This document shows positions 57,942-64,000 of a stretch of 64,000 bases of DNA, piece by piece. The notes beneath the pieces were generated by a model. It worked only from the letters and a program-made list of their open reading frames with translations. It was not told the origin of the DNA and searched no databases. Source of the DNA: Candidatus Iainarchaeum sp. (GTDB lineage: Archaea > Iainarchaeota > Iainarchaeia > Iainarchaeales > UBA10219); NCBI GenBank assembly GCA_018304425.1, contig JAGVWE010000002.1, forward strand, positions 1-64,000, in the 5' to 3' direction. A program made the position numbers and the translations under genes. Positions within the stretch are counted from its first letter, which is position 1; each line of letters starts with the position of its first letter.

Positions 57942-59147
57942 TCAGAGCAGGTGCCCCATCTTGTCGCGCTTGGTGTTCAGGTAACGCGCGTTGAAGGGGT
58001 TGGGTTCGGCTTTGATGGGCACGCGGTCAACGATGGACAAGCCATAGCCTTCGAGGGCATGCAGTTTCTTGGGGTTGTTGGTCAGCAGGCGGATGGAGGT
58101 CAGGCCCAGCGCGGCCAGGACCTGTGCGCCCAAACCGTATTCCCGCACGTCCATGGCAAAGCCGAGCCTTTCATTGGCTTCCACGGTGTCCAGGCCCTGG
58201 TCCTGCAAGGCATAGGCTTCGAGCTTGTGCAGCAAGCCAATGCCTCTCCCCTCCTGGTGGCGGATGTACAAGAGCACGCCGCTGCCCTCCCGCTCGATGG
58301 CGCGGAGCGCACCGGCCAGTTGGGCGTTGCAGTCACAGCGCCGGCTGTGGAAGATGTCTCCCGTCACGCAGCCGGAGTGCACGCGCACCAGGACGCTGGG
58401 CTTGCCGGAGACCTCGCCCTTGACCAGGGCCAGGTATTCCTCGCCATAGATTTTGTCGCGGAATCCAATGGCCTTGAACTCGCCGAAGTCGGTGGGCAGC
58501 CGCGCCTCCGCCACTTTCTCGATGAGCGTGTCCGCCTTCATGCGGTAACGGATGAGGTCGGCAATGGAGACCAGTTTCAGGCCATGCACCCGGCAGAACT
58601 CCGCGAGGTCTGGGAGGCGCGCCATGCTGCCATCGTCTTTCATGACTTCGCAGATGACCGCGGAAGACGCGAGGCCCGCGAGCCGGCACAAGTCCAGCGA
58701 GGCCTCGGTGTGGCCCGCCCGCCGCAGCACGCCCCCGGGTTTCGCGATGAGGGGAAAGACGTGGCCGGGCTGCCGGAAATCGTTTTTCGTGGACTTGGAG
58801 TCGGCGAGGAGCTTGATGGTCTCACAGCGGTCAAAGGCCGAGATGCCGGTAGTGGTGTGGTGGCGGGCGTCCACGGAAACCGTGAAGGCGGTGCCAAAGG
58901 CGTCCTCCATGTCCGTCATGAGGTTCAAGCCGAGTTCCCTGGCGCGTTCTTCGGCGAGCGGCACGCAGATGAGGCCGCGGCCAAACGAGGCCATGAAGGC
59001 AATGGCTTCGGGCGTGCACTTTTCGGCGGCAATGACCAAGTCCCCCTCGTTCTCCCGTTTTTCGTCGTCCACGAGGACAATCAATTGGCCCTGCTGGAGG
59101 GCTTCCAAGGCCTCCGGGATGGGCGCAAAACCCCTGAAATCAGGCAT
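57942..59147 (-). CDS. ribBA: bifunctional DHBP synthase / GTP cyclohydrolase II
   Basis: 401 aa fusion. RibB half: DDEKRENEGDLVIAAE, HTTTGISAFDR and RRAGHTEASLDLC. RibA half: RVHSGCVTGDIFHSRRCDCN (zinc Cys residues), RHQEGRGIGLLHK and a C-terminal NPKKLHALEGYGL. It starts both branches of riboflavin synthesis, bacterial style; most archaea use GTP cyclohydrolase III instead. ATG 59147 follows a CTTTTTAAGTAATC box by about 25-30 bases. I see no FMN riboswitch. Confidence 0.95.
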   Translation of the reverse strand: MPDFRGFAPIPEALEALQQGQLIVLVDDEKRENEGDLVIAAEKCTPEAIAFMASFGRGLICVPLAEERARELGLNLMTDMEDAFGTAFTVSVDARHHTTTGISAFDRCETIKLLADSKSTKNDFRQPGHVFPLIAKPGGVLRRAGHTEASLDLCRLAGLASSAVICEVMKDDGSMARLPDLAEFCRVHGLKLVSIADLIRYRMKADTLIEKVAEARLPTDFGEFKAIGFRDKIYGEEYLALVKGEVSGKPSVLVRVHSGCVTGDIFHSRRCDCNAQLAGALRAIEREGSGVLLYIRHQEGRGIGLLHKLEAYALQDQGLDTVEANERLGFAMDVREYGLGAQVLAALGLTSIRLLTNNPKKLHALEGYGLSIVDRVPIKAEPNPFNARYLNTKRDKMGHLL

Positions 59148-59229
59148 ACCAAAGGAATAAGCCAGGGGATTACTTAAAAAGGTTATGATTAACGAAAACG
59201 AGTAAGGGCTTTTTACAACCATCCCCTGT

Positions 59230-59307
59230 TGGGGGTGACGTCGTCCTGCGAAGCAGGACAACGAAACCCTGCGAAAACGTCCCGTGCCACGCACGGGACT
59301 GGCTCGG
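59230..59307 (+). other. structured region with covarying hairpin, copy 2
   Basis: First hairpin GTCCTGC-GAA-GCAGGAC (59243-59259); then TGCGAAAAC and the hairpin GTCCCGTGC-CAC-GCACGGGAC (59279-59299), TGGCTCGG. The second part matches 37111-37148 with two base-pair changes that keep pairing. A further GGCC-TTTC-GGCC stem follows. Confidence 0.55.
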
Positions 59308-59373
59308 CCTTTCGGCCTCGCTTTGGGTTGGCGAGGGCCGGTCTTAAAAGCTTGTCCAGGAATTGTGTAGTTC

Positions 59374-59781
59374 ATGCGTTATCCGGTGTACCCTTTCACG
59401 CGGCCCGAGAGCGTGCCGGCGGACGCGGACAGCATCCACCTGGTGCGGCCCGTGCACCACGCCGTGCTTGCCCGCATCGTGGAAAAAACCGGGTTGAAGG
59501 AAATCTACTTGGCGGAGTCCTGTGCCCGGCGGTTGAGCCGCAAGACGCGCAGGTTCCTGGAGGAACGGGGCGTGCAACTGGTGGCCAAGAAAAAACGCGG
59601 CCGCGTCCTCTCGCTGTCCCTCGAAAAAATCAGGCAAATCATCGGCCTCCACCAGGACGACAAGACCCTCCGCGAAATCCAGGCCCAGACAGGGGTGCCG
59701 AAGAGCACGGTCCACTACCTCATCAAGTACGCGGACCGCAGCAAGATCCGCTTCCAGGGCAAGACCGTGCACCTGGAATAA
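59374..59781 (+). CDS. hypothetical HTH protein
   Basis: 135 aa. The N-terminal 60 residues (AVLARIVEKTGLKEIYLAES; RLSRKTRRFLEERGVQLV) look like a small alpha/beta module; the C-terminal part KTLREIQAQTGVPKSTVHYL is a resolvase- or Fis-like helix-turn-helix. No transposase catalytic motif. Leaderless start likely (CTTAAAAGC about 27-30 bases upstream). Confidence 0.7.
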   Translation: MRYPVYPFTRPESVPADADSIHLVRPVHHAVLARIVEKTGLKEIYLAESCARRLSRKTRRFLEERGVQLVAKKKRGRVLSLSLEKIRQIIGLHQDDKTLREIQAQTGVPKSTVHYLIKYADRSKIRFQGKTVHLE

Positions 59782-59840
59782 GCCTCGTCGTTCGGAGTGG
59801 CCGACGAGGGGGCGTTAACTTAATTAAGCTGGACAGCGCA

Positions 59841-60056
59841 ATGGTAGTGGCTTCCATGACCTTAATCGGGCATTTGCCGGGGCCCTCAGAGGAACTGAGG
59901 CAGAAACTCATCGAAGAAGAGCTGCGGTTGCGTTCGAAGCAGCCCCAGCACTGGGCGAAAACCAAGTACCGCAAGTACGCGAAGCCCTCGCCCGCCGAAC
60001 TCGAGCGGCTGGAAAAGGCGAGGAAGCGGAAAAAAAAGCGGAAGAAAAAAAAGTAG
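59841..60056 (+). CDS. small basic protein
   Basis: 71 aa. Starts MVVASMTLIGHLPGPSEELR and ends in a run of Lys/Arg (KARKRKKKRKKKK), suggesting nucleic-acid or ribosome binding. ATG 59841 given; ATG 59856 fits the spacing from the ACTTAATTAAGC box better. Confidence 0.55.
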   Translation: MVVASMTLIGHLPGPSEELRQKLIEEELRLRSKQPQHWAKTKYRKYAKPSPAELERLEKARKRKKKRKKKK

Positions 60057-60227
60057 TCACCGGTTCCGGTTGAATGATTCCACGGTTTTCACGCGCCGGG
60101 CGGCAGCCGTCTTCAGGTCGCGTTCCAGGGAGGCCCGCAACGACTTGACTTCGCCGGCAATCTTCCGCGAGGCCCGCTCCAACGAGGCCAGTTCGCGGTC
60201 AACGGTGAGTTGCTTTAGTTGTGCCAT
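60057..60227 (-). CDS. 56-aa coiled-coil protein downstream of minD
   Basis: MAQLKQLTVDRELASLERAS followed by GEVKSLRASLERDLKTAA and ending NRNR: a single charged helix of 56 residues. It starts ten bases after the minD stop on the same strand, so it is likely co-transcribed and may be a MinD partner, comparable in size and helical nature to MinD effectors. The gene is too short for ordinary ORF lists. It shares its last three bases with the end of the convergent basic-protein ORF region. Confidence 0.6.
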   Translation of the reverse strand: MAQLKQLTVDRELASLERASRKIAGEVKSLRASLERDLKTAAARRVKTVESFNRNR

Positions 60228-60237
60228 CTGGGTGCCC

Positions 60238-61005
60238 TCAATAGTTTTTCAGGAACAGGTTGATTTTGTCGGCCAACGAGAGCCGTTCCACATATTTCTT
60301 GCCCAACAGACGATATGCCAGGCGCTTATAGGCCCGGGCCGCGGGGCTCAGGGGATGGCCGAAAACAACGGGGACGCCTTCCGCGATGCTCGTGGGAACG
60401 GTCGGGTCCTCCGGGATTTTGCCGAGAATCGGCAGGTCGTTGATGGTGGAACTGACTTGCGCGTCCTTCATCTCGGCCTTGAAGTGCCCGGAGCGGTTGA
60501 CGACAATGCCCTTCACGTCCACGCCGAGGTCCCTGGCGATCTGCACCGACTTGGCGGTGTCGGCCACGCTTGGAAGCTCGGGGGTGGTCACGACCACCAT
60601 CATTTCGCCGCCCTTGAAAGTGTTCACGACCTCGTTGCCCAGCCCCGGCGCGCAGTCGAACAGGATGACGTCGAACTTCTTGTTAATCTGCTTCATGACG
60701 TTCCGGTAGGCGTCGGGGTCAAAGCCCTCCAGGGAATCGATGAAGATTCCTGACGGAATGACCTTGAGGCGGTTCGCGTAGAGGAAGACCGCCTGCTCCA
60801 GGGAGGCCTTGCCGCGCACCACGTCGTTCAAGGTCACAGCATCGCTGGGGATGTCCAGGTGGAAGCCCACGTTCGGGGTCGGGATGTCGACGTCCACGAT
60901 GACGACGTCGCGGCCCATCAAGGTGAGCGCCATGCCCAGGTTGATGGTCACGGTCGTCTTGCCCACGCCGCCTTTACCCGAACCGACCAGAATGGAGTTT
61001 GGCAT
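60238..61005 (-). CDS. minD: MinD/ParA-like ATPase
   Basis: 255 aa. Deviant Walker A GKGGVGKTTVTINLG, Walker A' VDVDIPTPNVGFHL and FDCAPGLGNE are intact. The C-terminal LSLADKINLFLKNY could form a membrane-binding amphipathic helix as in MinD. Likely role in cell positioning or division. A box-A-like ATTTAAAGG lies about 35 bases upstream and GAGG just before the ATG. Confidence 0.9.
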   Translation of the reverse strand: MPNSILVGSGKGGVGKTTVTINLGMALTLMGRDVVIVDVDIPTPNVGFHLDIPSDAVTLNDVVRGKASLEQAVFLYANRLKVIPSGIFIDSLEGFDPDAYRNVMKQINKKFDVILFDCAPGLGNEVVNTFKGGEMMVVVTTPELPSVADTAKSVQIARDLGVDVKGIVVNRSGHFKAEMKDAQVSSTINDLPILGKIPEDPTVPTSIAEGVPVVFGHPLSPAARAYKRLAYRLLGKKYVERLSLADKINLFLKNY

Positions 61006-61105
61006 GCATTCGCCTCAAAAACAATCCCATAGTATTCCTTTAAATTAGCTTAAATAAACTATCGCCTGAAGCTCGGCTGCAGCCTTGGACGAGGCCCTGG
61101 AACGG

Positions 61106-62161
61106 CTATGGGTACTCAATTAACTGGCTTCCCAGACCCCTGCTTTTTTCCTTGAAGTAGGCGTGCGTCAACTGGATGCACCGCTCCAAGACCTTCTCGA
61201 TGGTTTTGCCGTCCGGGCTGCCTGCGACCGACAGGTTGCCCGCGACCGACAGGTTGTAGCCGGCTGCCGCGGGGTGGCCGCCGCCATAGCCCCCGAATTC
61301 CTGCGCAATCCCCTTGAAGACGTGCTGGTCCAAGTCAAAGCCGGTTTTCACGACCAAGTGGTTGTTGGCCCTGCCCGACACCATGAGGTGGCCCTTGCTT
61401 TCGCCGCCGGCAAAGGCCACGTCCGCTCCCAGCCGTATCATGGAAGAGGCCGCGCTGGCCTCGAAGGCCCCCACGTCCGTTGAAACCAGGATGCGCTCGT
61501 CTGACTTGTAGATGCGGGCCCTACGCGCGGCCTTGAGCACCGCGATTTTCTCGCTGACGTCCGCCTTGACCTTGAAGAGGGAAACGATTTCTGGCAGGGT
61601 CTTGCCGGACTTTTCGAGGACGCGGGACATGATGGTGAAGGTCTCGGGGCTCGCCACGGTGAAGCCCGCCGAGTCCACGATGATGCCTGCCGCGAGGAGG
61701 ACGGCCACTTCCGCATTCAGGTGCTTGTGTTTCCTGGACAGCAGCCGGTACACGAGCTCGCAGGTGCTCACGCAGGCCGGGTCGATGACGCGGAGGGCCT
61801 TGACCGAAATCCGTTCCCTGCCATCCGAGTGGTGGTCGATGACGAGGATGGGCTTTTTGAAGGCTTTTAAGGCCGGCGCCATCCCGCCCAGCATGTCAAA
61901 GGAATTGAAGTCCACGGCAATGGCGCGGTCGAATTCGTCCAGGTTCTCCGGCGAGAGAATGAATGGGATGCCCAGGTTCCTCGCAAGCGCCTTTGCGGAG
62001 AGGTTGATGTGCTCGGGCACGCCAATGGTCAAATCGGCGTGGAAACGGAAGGCAAAATAGAGCGCGGCCGCCGAGCAAAAAGAGTCGACGTCGGCGCCGG
62101 CATGCGTGAGAAGCAGGACTTTTTTTCCGCCGAGCGTGGAAAGGAACGCGGATGGATTCAA
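61106..62161 (-). CDS. DHH-family phosphoesterase
   Basis: 351 aa. THAGADVDSFCS (motif I variant of DHAxxDxDS), VDFNSFDML, the name-giving VIDHHSDGR, and the DHHA1 domain ending YGGGHPAAAGY. Likely cleaves small RNAs or cyclic dinucleotide products; bifunctional NrnA-like. TTG 62161 starts one base after the pfdB stop (TAATTG), and no ATG lies near. A short in-frame duplication, NLSVAG twice, follows the GGGHP motif. Confidence 0.85.
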   Translation of the reverse strand: MNPSAFLSTLGGKKVLLLTHAGADVDSFCSAAALYFAFRFHADLTIGVPEHINLSAKALARNLGIPFILSPENLDEFDRAIAVDFNSFDMLGGMAPALKAFKKPILVIDHHSDGRERISVKALRVIDPACVSTCELVYRLLSRKHKHLNAEVAVLLAAGIIVDSAGFTVASPETFTIMSRVLEKSGKTLPEIVSLFKVKADVSEKIAVLKAARRARIYKSDERILVSTDVGAFEASAASSMIRLGADVAFAGGESKGHLMVSGRANNHLVVKTGFDLDQHVFKGIAQEFGGYGGGHPAAAGYNLSVAGNLSVAGSPDGKTIEKVLERCIQLTHAYFKEKSRGLGSQLIEYP

Positions 62162-62536
62162 TTACATCCCTTCCGCTTTTTTCTCCCTGCCTGTCTCGCC
62201 GGCACCCGTTGCACCCGATCTCTCGATGAGCGACTTGAGTTTGGTCAGCTTGTCAACCAAAGCCGCTTCCTGTTTCTGCAGGGACTTCACGCGGACCTCG
62301 GCGGACTCCTTTTGTTCCCCGATTTCCTTCTCGACTTTCTTGGCGTCGGAGAGGATGAGGATGTTGCCCACTGCCTTGTAGACCTTTTTTTCCTTCGAGT
62401 TCTTCAACTCGCTGAGCGCCGCGTTCAAGGCGTTCGCCTGCAACTGCAGCTGCTGTTTCTGGTTGGTAATGCCCATGAGCTGGGCCCGGTTCCGCTCGAA
62501 CTCGGTCACGTTCTGCTGGATGTTCTGTTCAGCCAT
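62162..62536 (-). CDS. pfdB: prefoldin subunit beta
   Basis: 124 aa. Two coiled-coil arms around KVYKAVGNILILSDAKKVEK, the beta-hairpin region typical of beta prefoldin. GGAGG lies eight bases before ATG 62536. It binds nascent or unfolded proteins with the alpha subunit. Its start overlaps the end of pcc1. Confidence 0.92.
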   Translation of the reverse strand: MAEQNIQQNVTEFERNRAQLMGITNQKQQLQLQANALNAALSELKNSKEKKVYKAVGNILILSDAKKVEKEIGEQKESAEVRVKSLQKQEAALVDKLTKLKSLIERSGATGAGETGREKKAEGM

Positions 62537-62801
62537 CGAAATTTCCTCCTTGCAATGCAATCCTCGAAACCAATTCAATGGATTTAAGGTAAGAGTTGGC
62601 GGACGCCTTTAAAGCCGTCGCATCCCCTGCTGTAACTCTCAATGACAGAATGTTCTTATTAACCTTAACGTCCGTCCGCGACCGCTTCTCATGGCTTGCC
62701 CCAATCTCTGGTTTCAAGGCCTTAAAAGCCGTTTCCGCGAGTTCCCGAGAAGGGAACTCTAAGGCCAGTTCAAGCCGGAATTCATCCTTCAAACGAGACA
62801 C
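62529..62801 (-). CDS. pcc1: KEOPS subunit Pcc1
   Basis: 90 aa from GTG 62801. FRLELALEFPSRELAETAFK, then NILSLRVTAGDATALKASAN and a C-terminal helix are the Pcc1 pattern; the subunit dimerises KEOPS, which makes t6A37 in tRNA. The start overlaps the end of the Brix gene by about 20 bases, the end overlaps pfdB by eight. TTG 62792 is an alternative start. Confidence 0.88.
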   Translation of the reverse strand: MSRLKDEFRLELALEFPSRELAETAFKALKPEIGASHEKRSRTDVKVNKNILSLRVTAGDATALKASANSYLKSIELVSRIALQGGNFDG

Positions 62802-63279
62802 GCTCCACGCAAAACGAGGGCCCCAGTTCGGCTTCGCCCCTCCGAAACGAGACCGTCTTCCCCTTTTCCGTCCAAGCGAATTCGGCCTCGCTGCAAACGA
62901 GTTCAGGGTCAAGCAGCCGGCCAAGCAGGTCAGCGGCCTTCTTCCCGCGCACGTCCATGCTCACTTCCCCGACCACGAGCTTCTTCCACGACGCCTCCTT
63001 CACCACCGAGACCTCGGCTGAAAACGACTCCAGCCAGCCGCCCTCGGAGACCGCGATGCCGCGCCACTCGAACCGGTTTCCCTCCAGCGGCGAAACGATG
63101 ACTAGGACTTCAAGCCCCTGGTACCGCGCAAAGGAAACCAGCCAGTCAACGGATTTCCCCGCCCGCGACACAAAGAGCGAGCCGGGGAAAACGGCGGCAA
63201 GGGCTTTTGCCAGCCGCCTTGCCTTCCCCGAAGACTGCTTCGAACAGGAAAACAAGGCAGGCATGCTCGCGCTCCCCAC
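62782..63279 (-). CDS. Brix-domain ribosome-biogenesis protein
   Basis: 165 aa. KARRLAKALAAVFPGSLFVS, GKSVDWLVSFARYQGLEVLV and the later beta-rich half match the archaeal Brix/IMP4-like family, thought to assist rRNA maturation. GTG 63279 lies one base after the rpoP stop; ATG 63264 (MPALF) is the alternative. Confidence 0.85.
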   Translation of the reverse strand: MGSASMPALFSCSKQSSGKARRLAKALAAVFPGSLFVSRAGKSVDWLVSFARYQGLEVLVIVSPLEGNRFEWRGIAVSEGGWLESFSAEVSVVKEASWKKLVVGEVSMDVRGKKAADLLGRLLDPELVCSEAEFAWTEKGKTVSFRRGEAELGPSFCVERVSFEG

Positions 63280-63280
63280 G

Positions 63281-63412
63281 CTACCTCGCCTTGACTTCCT
63301 TGGTTAACGGGTCGCGCACCCTGAACAAGACCTTGTGGGCGCAGACCGGGCACCGGATGACTCCCTTGGGGAGCTCCGGAAACGTTTCCCCGCATTTGCC
63401 GCATTTGTACAT
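63281..63412 (-). CDS. rpoP: DNA-directed RNA polymerase subunit P (Rpo12)
   Basis: 43 aa: MYKCGKCGETFPELPKGVIR followed by CPVCAHKVLFRVRDPLTKEV and a short end. Four Cys form the zinc site (CxxC...CxxC). Full-length for this tiny subunit. It lies between eL43 and Brix as in many archaea. Too short for common ORF lists. Confidence 0.95.
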   Translation of the reverse strand: MYKCGKCGETFPELPKGVIRCPVCAHKVLFRVRDPLTKEVKAR

Positions 63413-63429
63413 GTTTTCAACCTCGCTGT

Positions 63430-63936
63430 TCACTTGCCTTCAGGCGCCTCGGCCCCTTCGGGTGCCTCGGCTTTGTCCCCGGCCTGGGCTTCGGCCTGGG
63501 TCTCGGCTTCTGCCCCGGCCTTCTTCTTCCGGGCTCGCTTGGGTTTCGCGGGCGCGGCTGCCTCGGCGGCCTTGCCGGTTTCCTTTTCCTGTTCGAGTTC
63601 TTCCAGGATTTCCCGGGCCATACCCGTTCCCTTGGTCTCCTCGGTGGCTGCCGTCAGCGCGGAAACCATGGGCATGAAGCTCTTCTGGGAAACCATCTTG
63701 CGGATGATTTTTCCCGCCTGGGTCTCCGGAAGGTAGGTGCCGCCCGAAAACTTCAACTCGCATTTCCTGCAAAAAAAGATGCCCCGCTGCAGGCGCTTGA
63801 CCTTGGCATACCCGCAGTTCGGGCAGGCGTGCTTCTTTTTCTGCTCGGCTTCCACTTTCAGCAACCGCTTCCGGATGCCTATCCCGTACCTTGCACCGTA
63901 CCGGCCGGCACTCAAAACCTTCTGCGTCGAACCCAT
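63430..63936 (-). CDS. rpl37ae: ribosomal protein eL43 (L37Ae) with long C-terminal tail
   Basis: 168 aa. The first 75 residues are the standard protein: RYGARYGIGIRKRL, then CPNCG...CRKCELKFSGGTY zinc ribbon. The following 90 residues are an unusual extension: a helical piece and an Ala/Glu/Lys-rich low-complexity tail (PAKPKRARKKKAGAEAETQA). Normal archaeal proteins are about 70-90 aa. The extension is read in the same frame with no start of its own. Confidence 0.93.
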   Translation of the reverse strand: MGSTQKVLSAGRYGARYGIGIRKRLLKVEAEQKKKHACPNCGYAKVKRLQRGIFFCRKCELKFSGGTYLPETQAGKIIRKMVSQKSFMPMVSALTAATEETKGTGMAREILEELEQEKETGKAAEAAAPAKPKRARKKKAGAEAETQAEAQAGDKAEAPEGAEAPEGK

Positions 63937-63946
63937 GCATTCTCAC

Positions 63947-64000
63947 CTATTCACAGTACTGCTTCCGCAACTCCTTGCCCTTCTTGAAGGCAAGCGCCAC
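63947..64000 (-). CDS. exosome subunit Rrp42-like, C-terminal end (partial)
   Basis: Seventeen codons ending VALAFKKGKELRKQYCE before TAG 63947. The place directly upstream of eL43-rpoP-brix-pcc1-pfdB is where archaeal rrp42 normally lies, and the GKELR end fits. The rest of the gene is outside the window, so the call rests mainly on gene order. Confidence 0.65.
   Translation of the reverse strand: MALAFKKGKELRKQYCE

Noticed and set aside
59148-59373. FMN riboswitch upstream of ribBA
   Set aside because: The hairpins here are on the other side of a near-leaderless ribBA promoter and do not show the six-helix FMN junction.

Overview
The window reads as archaeal chromosome of about 57-60 % GC. 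Archaeal markers are a Nop5-like protein with fibrillarin, pantoate kinase with phosphopantothenate synthetase, aCPSF2-type beta-CASP RNase, NMD3-like protein, eL43, RpoP, Brix, Pcc1, prefoldin beta and the tail of an Rrp42-like exosome subunit. Many genes also have a TATA-like box about 25 nt upstream of a start codon, which suggests leaderless transcripts. Complete bacterial-type pathways sit in the same genome: a seven-gene arginine operon, folE-folP-folB-folK, and a RibBA fusion. A GC-rich DPANN archaeon such as Diapherotrites would fit, but that placement is inference only.

Layout. 1-1.5 kb: an IS200-type element has cut into a tyrosine integrase gene that lies just downstream of tRNA-Thr(CGT). 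1.5-12.6 kb: core metabolism (GlyRS, YjbQ, argG-H-F-J-D-C-B) and a divergent ACT-domain protein. 12.6-31 kb: an accessory and defence region with two VapBC pairs, a GNAT protein, a MazF-like pair, a RecB/Cas4-like nuclease with a duplicated 5' fragment, Fic, two AbiE-like pairs, an AT-rich restriction block (type IIG enzyme, zinc ribbon, second methylase, DUF262 plus SIR2), MazG, and an acylphosphatase-like plus YwgA-like pair. This region carries four copies of a 34-bp promoter-like repeat and about six copies of a GC-rich intergenic repeat. 31-37 kb: NAD kinase, Nop5/fibrillarin, CoA and lipid genes, tRNA-Arg(CCT). 37.2-45 kb: one giant Cys-rich surface-protein gene broken by two +1 frameshifts. 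45-54 kb: regulators, aCPSF2/NMD3, the folate operon, a VapC fragment, an orphan ADP-forming CoA-ligase beta subunit. 54-60 kb: envelope proteins, RibBA and small HTH or basic proteins. 60-64 kb: MinD with a 56-aa partner, then the conserved archaeal cluster rrp42-eL43-rpoP-brix-pcc1-pfdB-DHH.

How it works together. The arginine genes form one tightly overlapping minus-strand operon using the ArgJ acetyl cycle. The folate genes do the same. The accessory region looks like an assembly of toxin-antitoxin and defence cassettes, several with inverted repeats over their promoters that look like autoregulatory operators. The best candidates for an undescribed system are the SIR2-DUF262 pair (23.4-25.6 kb), the acylphosphatase-like/YwgA-like pair (26.4-27.6 kb), and the repeated 34-bp promoter that heads four unrelated small modules.
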